Shown here one piece after another: positions 1 through 5,643 of a stretch of 8,411 bases of DNA (within the stretch, counting starts at the first letter, position 1; the number at the start of each line of letters is the position of its first letter). The stretch covers positions 1 to 8,411 of the forward strand of contig CACZPT010000084.1 of the NCBI GenBank assembly GCA_902783085.1. The letters are read 5' to 3'. Under the pieces are notes generated by a model. The model was not told the origin of the DNA, did no database searches, and saw only the letters and a list, made by a program, of their open reading frames with translations. Both the position numbers and the translations under genes were made by a program. This DNA comes from an uncultured Methanobrevibacter sp. Lineage in GTDB: Archaea > Methanobacteriota > Methanobacteria > Methanobacteriales > Methanobacteriaceae.

Positions 1-192
1 TGGATCCATATAGCAAGTTCCAGAAGCGTTTTTATATTCTTCTTTTAAAGTGGAACCTCTTTTCTTACATGCACCTTGATAGATGTCAGATCCAGTGTTT
101 AACATACATTTGAGTACATCTGTATTTCCTTCACCTGTAATTTTTACATCAGGTACTACTGGTTTTTCTAAATAAGTATTAGCGTAATGCAC
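1..192 (-). CDS. fwdD: Formylmethanofuran dehydrogenase subunit D, N-terminal part (runs off left edge)
   Basis: FwdD is the small molybdopterin-dinucleotide-binding subunit that pairs with FwdB to hold the W/Mo cofactor in the enzyme that reduces CO2 to formylmethanofuran in the cytoplasm. Only 64 codons are visible. The match rests on the segment LNTGSDIYQGACKKRGS (about residues 31-47) followed by EEYKNASGTCYMDP, which has the FwdD pattern NTGxxxxQG...EEYxxA...xxDP, and on its place directly after fwdF and fwdG. I start it at GTG (192) because a strong AGGGGG ribosome-binding site lies 7 nt upstream, overlapping the fwdG stop; the gap to fwdG is 11 nt. This gives about 30 residues before the conserved core. 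An alternative start is ATG at 105 (residue 30), which has no clear ribosome-binding site. The remaining subunits (A, C, B) would lie beyond the left edge. Confidence 0.85.
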   Translation of the reverse strand, partial: MHYANTYLEKPVVPDVKITGEGNTDVLKCMLNTGSDIYQGACKKRGSTLKEEYKNASGTCYMDP

Positions 193-203
193 AATTATTC
201 CCC

Positions 204-434
204 CTATTCTAACCATATAGCATTTACTGGGCAAAACATTTGACAAGTTCCACATAATTCACATTTATCTGGACTGAAAAGTTTAATAAACCCATTTTCT
301 ACCATCATAACTACTTCTTCGGTTTTTGCACCACTACCACCAGCATTTTCCGGACTGATAGCAGCATTAACTGGACAAGCAATTACACAAATTCCGCATC
401 CTAAACAATTATCTTGATTAACTTTAAGTTCCAT
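204..434 (-). CDS. fwdG: Formylmethanofuran dehydrogenase subunit G, 2[4Fe-4S] ferredoxin
   Basis: A 76-residue ferredoxin-type subunit that passes electrons between the polyferredoxin FwdF and the formate-dehydrogenase-like FwdB/FwdD core of formylmethanofuran dehydrogenase. Two complete cluster motifs are visible: C10-x2-C13-x2-C16-x3-C20-P and C58-x2-C61-x2-C64-x3-C68-P. They are separated by a 37-residue insert rich in Gly, Glu and Val, longer than in a minimal clostridial-type ferredoxin. The start is ATG at 434, because a perfect archaeal Shine-Dalgarno sequence AGGTGAT occupies 438-444. A TTG three bases earlier would directly abut that sequence and is unlikely. The Shine-Dalgarno overlaps the fwdF stop codon (8-nt gap), which suggests coupled translation. 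The identification as FwdG rather than a generic ferredoxin rests on the F-G-D gene order. Confidence 0.88.
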   Translation of the reverse strand: MELKVNQDNCLGCGICVIACPVNAAISPENAGGSGAKTEEVVMMVENGFIKLFSPDKCELCGTCQMFCPVNAIWLE

Positions 435-442
435 CAAATCAC

Positions 443-1540
443 CTAGTCTTTAATAGCATTTAATGCATCAATCCAAGTTGCTGAATTAACAGGAGTGTGA
501 TCTACATCAGTTCTTGTTACAGTAATAGCACCATTTGGACATGCTTTTGCACATGCTTTACATTTAATACAATAATCAGGTTGTGCAACAATATGATCTA
601 ACCTTGAACCCGGACCAGTAGAAACAGGGAATGCTAATGCATTACATTTACAAATATCTATACAAGCACCACAAGCTTGACATTTTTCTTGGTCAACTTC
701 AAGGGTTCCTTCAAATGGTTTTTTAACTTTAGCTGCATCAGTTGGGCAGACACCTTCACACCAACCACAGTAAACACAACTTTCACTATCAATAACAGAG
801 TTACCTTTTATAACAGCTTTTGCTGGGTCAATGTCATATTCCCCATATGAACAAATTCTACAAAGCGCTTTAATAGCATTAGTAGGACATGCTTTTTTAC
901 ATACGAGACAGTATACACATTTACTAGTGTCAATTTCAATAGATTCTTTACCGGTTTCTTTGTCAACAACAATAGCTTCTGCAGGACATAATTCTTGACA
1001 AACACCACAGTAAATACATTCATCTTTATTAACTTCAATTTCACCAGTTACTAAGTCTGCACGGTTTGGTAATACTCTTTCAATAGCAATTGCATCACGT
1101 GGACATGCAATTTCACATTTTTTACAGTATACACATTCATCATCATCGATTTCAGAAAATGCAATGTAGTGAGGATATGCTTCAATTTCACTAATTGGAA
1201 CACCATCAATGGTTAATACTAATGCATCGACAGGACATAATCCACTACACATACCACATAATACACATTTGTCTTCATTGATACTAATTCTTTGAACATC
1301 AAATTCCTCATGAATGTTTTGTGCAATTTTTTCGTGACCGCTGAAGTATACATTATTAGATAATTGGACACGAGAGTCAATAGCAATTTCATTCAAGGAA
1401 ATAGCACCAACAGGACAAGTGGATTCACAAATTCCACATCCAATACAGACATGGTCTTTGAAAGATAAATTTCTCACTTCCTCCGCTGACCTTGTAATGT
1501 CAAAGTTATTGTCATTAACTTCTTTCAAATTTCTTATCAT
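443..1540 (-). CDS. fwdF: Formylmethanofuran dehydrogenase subunit F, polyferredoxin with eight [4Fe-4S] motifs
   Basis: A 365-residue polyferredoxin that acts as the electron wire of formylmethanofuran dehydrogenase. Eight C-x2-C-x2-C-x3-C motifs can be counted, starting at C32, C92, C136, C175, C208, C255, C287 and C324, the number known for FwdF of Methanothermobacter. Seven have Pro after the fourth cysteine; the seventh (C287) has Lys followed by another Cys. An extra cysteine pair (C227, C230) lies between motifs five and six. No signal peptide or membrane segment is seen, fitting a cytoplasmic subunit. The ATG at 1540 overlaps the TAA of the upstream gene by one base (TAATG), and a GGAG ribosome-binding site sits within the upstream coding end, so translation is probably coupled. 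Other methanogen polyferredoxins, such as MvhB, are possible in principle, but the neighbours fwdG and fwdD make FwdF the clear choice. Confidence 0.92.
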   Translation of the reverse strand: MIRNLKEVNDNNFDITRSAEEVRNLSFKDHVCIGCGICESTCPVGAISLNEIAIDSRVQLSNNVYFSGHEKIAQNIHEEFDVQRISINEDKCVLCGMCSGLCPVDALVLTIDGVPISEIEAYPHYIAFSEIDDDECVYCKKCEIACPRDAIAIERVLPNRADLVTGEIEVNKDECIYCGVCQELCPAEAIVVDKETGKESIEIDTSKCVYCLVCKKACPTNAIKALCRICSYGEYDIDPAKAVIKGNSVIDSESCVYCGWCEGVCPTDAAKVKKPFEGTLEVDQEKCQACGACIDICKCNALAFPVSTGPGSRLDHIVAQPDYCIKCKACAKACPNGAITVTRTDVDHTPVNSATWIDALNAIKD

Positions 1541-1992
1541 TATTTAATCTCCAAAATTTTAATTGAATCAGTTGGGCATTCATCTTTACATAGCTGGCAA
1601 CCACAACATTGTACGGAGTTGATATGTGCTTTTAATGATTCTAATTTAATAGCTTTCATAGAACACACATTTACACATAAGCCGCAACCAATACAAGAAT
1701 CTTCAATATCTGCATCATAAACATGAATTTTACAAATATTCACAATTTTTCGACTCTGTTCTGGATTTTTAAATACGGCATTGGCCATTATTAGGAAATC
1801 CCTAGGAGTTAGTTCTGTTATAGTTCGTGCAACATCAATTGAATTCCACGATAGGTTACTACCATTCAAATAATGAGACACAGTTGATCTATCAACGCCT
1901 AACTCATCAGCAATTGCCTGGTGACTTTCACCAGCCTCTTTCAATTTGACCGCAGCCAGATATTTCAAACCAGATGCAATATGCTTTGGCAT
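1540..1992 (-). CDS. fwdH: FwdH-like protein: N-terminal helix-turn-helix domain joined to a 2[4Fe-4S] ferredoxin domain
   Basis: First gene of the fwd operon, in the place fwdH holds in the fwdHFGDACB operon of Methanothermobacter. From ATG 1992 it has 150 residues. Residues about 23-45 (ESHQAIADELGVDRSTVSHY within them) form a helix-turn-helix like those of XRE or sigma-type DNA binders. The C-terminal third holds two cluster motifs, C100-x2-C103-x2-C106-x3-C110-S and C129-x2-C132-x2-C135-x3-C139-P. It could be an electron-transfer subunit, a regulator that reads redox state or Fe-S status, or both; the sequence alone does not decide. I prefer ATG 1992 because GGTGG lies 5 nt upstream and the consensus TATA box at 2031-2038 would place transcription start near 2008. 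In-frame alternatives are ATG 2004 and GTG 2019; the GTG would lie outside such a transcript. The symbol rests mainly on position. Confidence 0.75.
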   Translation of the reverse strand: MPKHIASGLKYLAAVKLKEAGESHQAIADELGVDRSTVSHYLNGSNLSWNSIDVARTITELTPRDFLIMANAVFKNPEQSRKIVNICKIHVYDADIEDSCIGCGLCVNVCSMKAIKLESLKAHINSVQCCGCQLCKDECPTDSIKILEIK

Positions 1993-2030
1993 TTGAACCA
2001 CCATGTGTAATGATATCACATATGTATTCG

Positions 2031-2038
2031 TATATAAA
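2031..2038 (-). promoter_or_regulatory. TATA box of the fwd operon
   Basis: Reads TTTATATA on the minus strand, the methanogen TATA-box consensus. About 26 bases from its centre to the transcription start would put the start near 2008, just upstream of the GGTGG ribosome-binding site and ATG 1992 of the first fwd gene. A second TATA-like stretch (TATATAAA on the minus strand, 2070-2077) lies about 40 bp further upstream. In the plus direction that one reads TTTATATA, so its direction is ambiguous. Confidence 0.55.
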
Positions 2039-2081
2039 TATAGTTGCCTACTAGATTAAATTAACAATCTTTATATATTAC

Positions 2082-2098
2082 TGTGGGAATACTACACA
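2082..2098. promoter_or_regulatory. Candidate operator, imperfect palindrome, fwd side
   Basis: On the minus strand this 17-mer reads TGTGTAGTATTCCCACA, with outer arms TGTG/CACA. It matches the perfect palindrome at 2327-2343 in 13 of 17 positions, including the first nine bases. It sits directly upstream of the TATATAAA at 2070-2077 and about 55 bp (centre to centre) upstream of the main fwd TATA box. This fits a binding site shared by the two divergent operons. The binding protein is unknown. Confidence 0.4.
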
Positions 2099-2214
2099 AA
2101 AAAATTTAAAAAAATAGCAGATAAGCATTATTTTAAGTAAAAACAAACATTAATTAAATTATAATCCAATTACAAATTAGATTTTTATCAATTCAGAAAA
2201 TAACAATCAGTTTA

Positions 2215-2238
2215 CGATATTATATTATCTTCATATCG
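2215..2238. promoter_or_regulatory. Inverted repeat CGATAT-N12-ATATCG, Mo-box-like
   Basis: Two 6-bp arms (2215-2220 and 2233-2238) are exact reverse complements around a 12-bp AT-rich spacer. They lie near the middle of the divergent region. The CG...TAT half-sites with wide spacing loosely recall bacterial ModE (Mo-box) operators, and both flanking operons concern Mo/W enzymes. Six-bp arms in AT-rich DNA can occur by chance, so this is tentative. Confidence 0.25.
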
Positions 2239-2325
2239 CTATTTTTGTAATAAAAATTATTAAAAAATTATTAAAAAAAATTGAAAAGACGCCTTAAACG
2301 CCTTTAAATTTTAGCCACACCTAAA

Positions 2326-2344
2326 ATGTGTAGTAACTACACAT
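2326..2344. promoter_or_regulatory. Perfect 9-bp inverted repeat, candidate operator, mobB side
   Basis: ATGTGTAGT, one A, then ACTACACAT: nine exact base pairs with a 1-bp centre, typical of a site for a dimeric regulator. It stands about 43 bp (centre to centre) upstream of the mobB TATA box. A related copy lies on the fwd side at 2082-2098. It does not match the GGAA-N6-TTCC nitrogen operator of NrpR or the TTCG/CGAA element of MsvR. A hairpin role is unlikely because the centre is a single base and no T-run follows. Confidence 0.5.
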
Positions 2345-2374
2345 ATTAAATTATAATTAATATTAACTACAAAA

Positions 2375-2382
2375 TTTATATC
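2375..2382 (+). promoter_or_regulatory. TATA box of the mobB-moaA operon
   Basis: TTTATATC, one base from the methanogen consensus and preceded by an A-rich stretch. Its centre is about 26 bp upstream of the mobB ATG, so the transcript could be leaderless or have a leader of only a few bases. The AAGGGAT at 2391-2397 would then be promoter DNA rather than a ribosome-binding site. An initiation point further upstream is also possible. Confidence 0.45.
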
Positions 2383-2403
2383 TGTTATAGAAGGGATTAT
2401 AAA

Positions 2404-3438
2404 ATGAAAATTATATCAATTGTTGGCAGAAAAAATACCGGTAAGACCTCACTAACAGTAAAGGTTATTGAAGAACTTACATCTAGGGGATACAAAGTTG
2501 CTTCCATAAAACACTCACATCACAGCATGGAGATGGATAGGAAAAATACAGATACTTGGAAGCATAAACAAGCAGGATCCGAAATCGTTGTAGGTATTGG
2601 CTCAACAACATTTTTTAATATAAGACAGGACATGGACTTAAACAGATTACTCTATCTTATAAAACACATGGACAATATTGATTTTGTAGTAATTGAAGGA
2701 TTTAAAAAGTATAAATATCCAAAAATTGCATCATCAAGTGACGTTGTAGATGAATTCACTATTAAACAGGTTGATTCATTTGCAATTACAAAAGAGGGTA
2801 TTAATGAGCTTGTAGATTTAATAGAGCAAAAAGGACATGATATTGTTGATACATTATTTGCAAATAATTGTGGATTCAATAACGGTGAAGTTATTGCACA
2901 TGAAATACGTGAAGGTAATCTAAAAACCGAAGACTTAGATAAAGTCCACAGTTATATGTCAATTGACAATAAAGTTGTTGGATTAAATAGATTTGTAAGT
3001 GATTATTTAAAAAAAAGTGTTTTAGGAATAATAAGTACATTAAACCTAGAAGAATACAATATTGAAGATGTTAACAAAATTGAATTATTAATAGATAATA
3101 ATCAGGAAATTCTGGATTCAAAATTTACAAACTGTAAAATTTCAATCAATGAAAAATATATTGAACTTAAAGTTAATGAAAAAGAAATCGTAGCAAATTC
3201 CATAAAAGCTTTAATCGAGTCTATTAAAATATACGGTAGAGTTAATGAGATAACTGTTGAAATAACAGAGATTGTAAATGATGATTTGCATAATTCTAAA
3301 ATTACACTTAAAACTAATGGAAATGATGTTAAAATAAATGAATTTACAAGTGGAATCATCAAAGAAACTGTTTATGCAATAATAAAAACTCTTTATAAAG
3401 GCAAAATTAATGAAATTAAAATTAATGTGGAAGTATAA
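2404..3438 (+). CDS. mobB: MobB-type molybdopterin-guanine dinucleotide accessory GTPase with a repeated C-terminal extension
   Basis: MobB is a P-loop GTP-binding protein that helps MobA or related factors complete the guanine-dinucleotide Mo/W cofactor used here by Fwd and FdhA. Residues 1-110 carry the family marks: Walker A GRKNTGKTS (8-16), the IKHSHH segment (35-40) with following D/AG residues, and the VVIEGFKKYKYPK motif (95-107). At 344 residues it is about twice the length of bacterial MobB (about 170). The extra part begins with a Cys-containing NNCGFNNGEVIAHEI stretch (154-168) and then has three degenerate repeats, at about 189-231, 251-290 and 307-344. Each has the form N-x-F-like turn, amphipathic helix ending in I-I-x-[ST]-[LI], then V/I-N-[EK]-I and a beta strand. 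It is cytoplasmic, and moaA follows after 3 nt. The function of the extension is not established here. Confidence 0.85.
   Translation: MKIISIVGRKNTGKTSLTVKVIEELTSRGYKVASIKHSHHSMEMDRKNTDTWKHKQAGSEIVVGIGSTTFFNIRQDMDLNRLLYLIKHMDNIDFVVIEGFKKYKYPKIASSSDVVDEFTIKQVDSFAITKEGINELVDLIEQKGHDIVDTLFANNCGFNNGEVIAHEIREGNLKTEDLDKVHSYMSIDNKVVGLNRFVSDYLKKSVLGIISTLNLEEYNIEDVNKIELLIDNNQEILDSKFTNCKISINEKYIELKVNEKEIVANSIKALIESIKIYGRVNEITVEITEIVNDDLHNSKITLKTNGNDVKINEFTSGIIKETVYAIIKTLYKGKINEIKINVEV
2968..3435 (+). repeat. Three degenerate protein repeats in the MobB C-terminal half
   Basis: Repeat 1 spans 2968-3096, repeat 2 spans 3154-3273 and repeat 3 spans 3322-3435. Aligning LNRFVSDYLKKSVLGIISTL with INEFTSGIIKETVYAIIKTL gives identities at N, F, S, K, V, I, I, T and L. 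Repeat 2 keeps VNEKEIVANSIKALIESI. All three end in V/I-N-(E/K)-I followed by an alternating hydrophobic strand. The DNA itself is not obviously repeated, so any duplication is old. Confidence 0.55.
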
Positions 3439-3441
3439 ATT

Positions 3442-4374
3442 ATGCCACAAAGAGTAGTTAAAGACAAATTCGAAAGACCAATTCTTTCATTGAGAATCAC
3501 ACTAACAAACCGGTGCAATGTAAATTGTATTTATTGCCATCATGATGGAATGGTATCATCTAGTCAGGAAATGACTCCTGATGAAATTTATAGGATATGT
3601 AAAATAGCTAAAAAAATAGGGGTTAGAAAAATAAGGCTTTCGGGAGGAGAGCCGTTAATTAGAAAAGATATTGTTGAAATTGTATCAAAAATAAACAGTA
3701 TAGGATTTAAAGATATTTCAATGACAACAAATGGAATACTTCTTAAAAAATATGCTAAAGATTTAAAAGATGCTGGACTAGATAGAGTAAATGTTAGTTT
3801 TGATACTTTAAACCGTGACACCTACGAATTTATTACTAGAAAGAATTATTTGAGTACTGCAAAAAATGGGATTTTAAAAAGCGTTGAAGTAGGTTTTTAT
3901 CCAGTCAAAATCAACATGGTGTTAATGAAAAACGTTAATGAGCATGAAATAAAAGATATGTTTAAATTCTGTAAGAAAAATGATATTGTACTTCAATTAA
4001 TTGAACTTATTGAAAGCGAAAACTGTGATGATGATAACTTTTCAGCAAAATATCATTACAAATTAGATTCTGTTGAAGAAAAGTTAATTGATATAGCTGA
4101 TGATATAAAAATTCGTGAGTTTATGCAAGACCGTAAAAAATATTACATAAACGGTGGAGAAATCGAAGTAGTTAAGCCTGTTGATAACAGTTGCTTTTGC
4201 GCAAATTGCACTAGATTGAGGATAACACCTGATGGAAAAATCAAACCTTGTTTACTTAGAAACGATAATCTCGTAGATATTATTAAACATGTACGAAATA
4301 ATGAAAGTGATGAAAAACTAGAAAAAATATTTTTAAATGGTATAAACAAACGTGAACCCTTCAATAAGGACTAA
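3442..4374 (+). CDS. moaA: GTP 3',8-cyclase MoaA (radical SAM)
   Basis: MoaA uses S-adenosylmethionine to convert GTP to 3',8-cyclo-7,8-dihydro-GTP, the first step of pyranopterin (molybdopterin) synthesis. The N-terminal radical-SAM cluster motif is C25-x3-C29-x2-C32, followed by the SAM-contact motif GGEP (68-71). The second, GTP-binding cluster is formed by C253, C256 and C270 in the typical CxxCxRxR...PC arrangement, with R258 and R260 conserved. Length (310 residues) is slightly below bacterial MoaA (about 330). The C-terminal Gly-Gly pair of bacterial and human MoaA is absent; the protein ends KREPFNKD. The ATG lies 3 nt after the mobB stop, with a weak GTGGAAG ribosome-binding site inside the mobB end, so the two genes form one transcription unit. 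Genes for later pterin steps (moaC, moaE, moeA) are not in the window. Confidence 0.93.
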   Translation: MPQRVVKDKFERPILSLRITLTNRCNVNCIYCHHDGMVSSSQEMTPDEIYRICKIAKKIGVRKIRLSGGEPLIRKDIVEIVSKINSIGFKDISMTTNGILLKKYAKDLKDAGLDRVNVSFDTLNRDTYEFITRKNYLSTAKNGILKSVEVGFYPVKINMVLMKNVNEHEIKDMFKFCKKNDIVLQLIELIESENCDDDNFSAKYHYKLDSVEEKLIDIADDIKIREFMQDRKKYYINGGEIEVVKPVDNSCFCANCTRLRITPDGKIKPCLLRNDNLVDIIKHVRNNESDEKLEKIFLNGINKREPFNKD

Positions 4375-4383
4375 AAACCCCCC

Positions 4384-4416
4384 ATAAAAATAAAAAAATA
4401 AAAAGAAAAGAGTTTT
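4384..4416 (-). terminator. T-rich terminator after fdhB, in a convergent spacer
   Basis: Only 44 bp separate the converging moaA and fdhB stops. Read on the minus strand, this stretch is a series of T-runs (up to seven Ts) directly after the fdhB TAG, the form common for archaeal termination, and no strong stem is needed. On the plus strand it is A-rich, so moaA probably terminates a little further on, in the T-rich antisense end of fdhB. Confidence 0.5.
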
Positions 4417-4418
4417 AT

Positions 4419-5624
4419 CTATAACTTTTTGGCTTTTGATGAGTGTTCAGTAAACGGTATTCTGTTTTCACTATCAAAACCAGGTATATATCCATAAACT
4501 TCCCTTATTTTGTTGTTTACAGTATTCCATACTTTAGAAACCGGGATTTCACATGGACACACTTCACTGCACTGACCACAATTAGTACAGGCATCTACCA
4601 TATGTACCATACGAGTTAAGTGGAAAAATGGTGCTGCAGGAGTGTATCCACCAGGTACCCATTCAGGACCTTCAGCTTCAAGACAACAGTCTTCACAGAA
4701 ACATAATGGACATGCTTCACGACAACCATAACATTTCATACATTTAGAGAACTCTTCATCGTATTTATAAAATACATCAATGATGTCGCCAGTAGTACCA
4801 CAATAGTCAACATCTTTTTTAGCTTGAGAAGCATTAAGCAACGCATTGTTAATTTTTTCTCTGATTTCAATGCCTTTTTCAATAGGTTCTTCAACTTCGA
4901 TTAAACCCTCATCAATAACATCACCTAAAATTTCAGCACCTTTATCGGACAATACTTCTACAAAAGTGGCTTTTCCATCTAAAGAACCTATAACTCCCCA
5001 ATTACCTAATGCTAAATCAGCATTAAAAGGGATTTTTAAGTTACATCTTTGACAGTTTTCTCTTCTACCCATTCCATCTTTTTCTAACTCTTCAATAGCA
5101 AAAGCTTTTTTTTCACCATCTTCCGTTTCAATTATAAGTTCACCTTTAGAGATTTCTTCTTTTACAACTTTTTTAGGGTCTAATCCATAAACATCCCTAA
5201 TCATTTTAATAGTTGGTATGGGAGGTAAGGTTCCTCCACAGTTTACGCCAATTAAAATGATGTTATCAGCTATTATTTTACCCCTTTTGATTAATTCCCT
5301 AATAGTCATTGCATCACATGGTTTACATGAAACCGCAATTTTCATATCTCTGCAACCGTCCAAGTATTTGGATATGAATTTAGCTAAGTTTAAAGTACCA
5401 CAATGGATTGAACCAGCAGTTTTAATAACATTTTCCGGTTTAGTTACAAGACACGGCACCGCATCATATAAATCATGACCTTCTTCTACCCCAACAACTG
5501 CATCAACGGTACCGCTTTCCAATAAGTGTTTCAGGATAGTAGTTACAACACCACCATATTCTCCTTTATTTCTAATATCATCAATTGTAGAATAAGCATA
5601 ATACATTTTTTCATTAGCACTCAT
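4419..5624 (-). CDS. fdhB: F420-dependent formate dehydrogenase subunit beta
   Basis: The 401-residue beta subunit passes electrons from the FdhA active site, via Fe-S clusters and FAD, to coenzyme F420. It belongs to the F420 hydrogenase/dehydrogenase beta family (FrhB/FdhB/FpoF). The first 280 residues are the flavin/F420 domain, with YGGVVT (23-28), a Cys-rich AVSCKPCDA (97-105), GVNCGGT (126-132) and a GRRENCQRC segment holding C191 and C194. The C-terminal part carries two ferredoxin-type motifs, C295-x2-C298-x2-C301-x3-C305 (with further cysteines at 308, 310, 313 and 314) and C346-x2-C349-x2-C352-x3-C356. It is cytoplasmic, with no export signal. The ATG follows the fdhA stop by 19 nt and has a strong GGAGGAG site at 5634-5640, so the two are co-transcribed. 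FrhB itself is excluded by the fdhA partner and the greater length. Confidence 0.94.
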   Translation of the reverse strand: MSANEKMYYAYSTIDDIRNKGEYGGVVTTILKHLLESGTVDAVVGVEEGHDLYDAVPCLVTKPENVIKTAGSIHCGTLNLAKFISKYLDGCRDMKIAVSCKPCDAMTIRELIKRGKIIADNIILIGVNCGGTLPPIPTIKMIRDVYGLDPKKVVKEEISKGELIIETEDGEKKAFAIEELEKDGMGRRENCQRCNLKIPFNADLALGNWGVIGSLDGKATFVEVLSDKGAEILGDVIDEGLIEVEEPIEKGIEIREKINNALLNASQAKKDVDYCGTTGDIIDVFYKYDEEFSKCMKCYGCREACPLCFCEDCCLEAEGPEWVPGGYTPAAPFFHLTRMVHMVDACTNCGQCSEVCPCEIPVSKVWNTVNNKIREVYGYIPGFDSENRIPFTEHSSKAKKL

Positions 5625-5643
5625 TTAAAACAACTCCTCCTGA

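Larger units (their letters stand above)
1993..2403. other. Divergent control region between the fwd operon and mobB-moaA
   Basis: About 410 bp without a convincing gene on either strand; only short, very AT-rich frames occur. It separates two oppositely directed operons. Apart from the TATA boxes and inverted repeats listed separately, it contains a tandem pair ACGCCTTAA/ACGCCTTTAA at 2289-2307 and two copies of the 13-mer ATTAAATTATAAT (2153-2165 and 2345-2357). Both may be chance in such AT-rich DNA. No tRNA-like or known riboswitch-like fold was recognised. Confidence 0.7.

Noticed and set aside
808..1044. Open frame inside fwdF on the same strand
   Set aside because: Shadow frame of the polyferredoxin gene; low-complexity Lys/Leu/Val translation and no ribosome-binding site.
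540..1480. Regularly spaced similar stretches (acaxxxccacaxxxaatacac) that look like a CRISPR or tandem repeat
   Set aside because: They fall in frame on the C-x2-C-x2-C-x3-C-P motifs of FwdF; the similarity is that of the repeated cluster motifs, with uneven spacing.
2153..2357. Two copies of ATTAAATTATAAT in the divergent region as a possible direct-repeat operator
   Set aside because: Thirteen bases of only A and T in DNA of this composition can recur by chance; neither copy has a consistent position relative to a TATA box.
3102..3450. Minus-strand open frames opposite the end of mobB
   Set aside because: Antisense shadows of AT-rich coding DNA; Phe/Ile/Ser-rich translations without family marks.
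4846..5478. Plus-strand open frames opposite fdhB
   Set aside because: Antisense of a well-supported gene; no start signals or recognisable domains.
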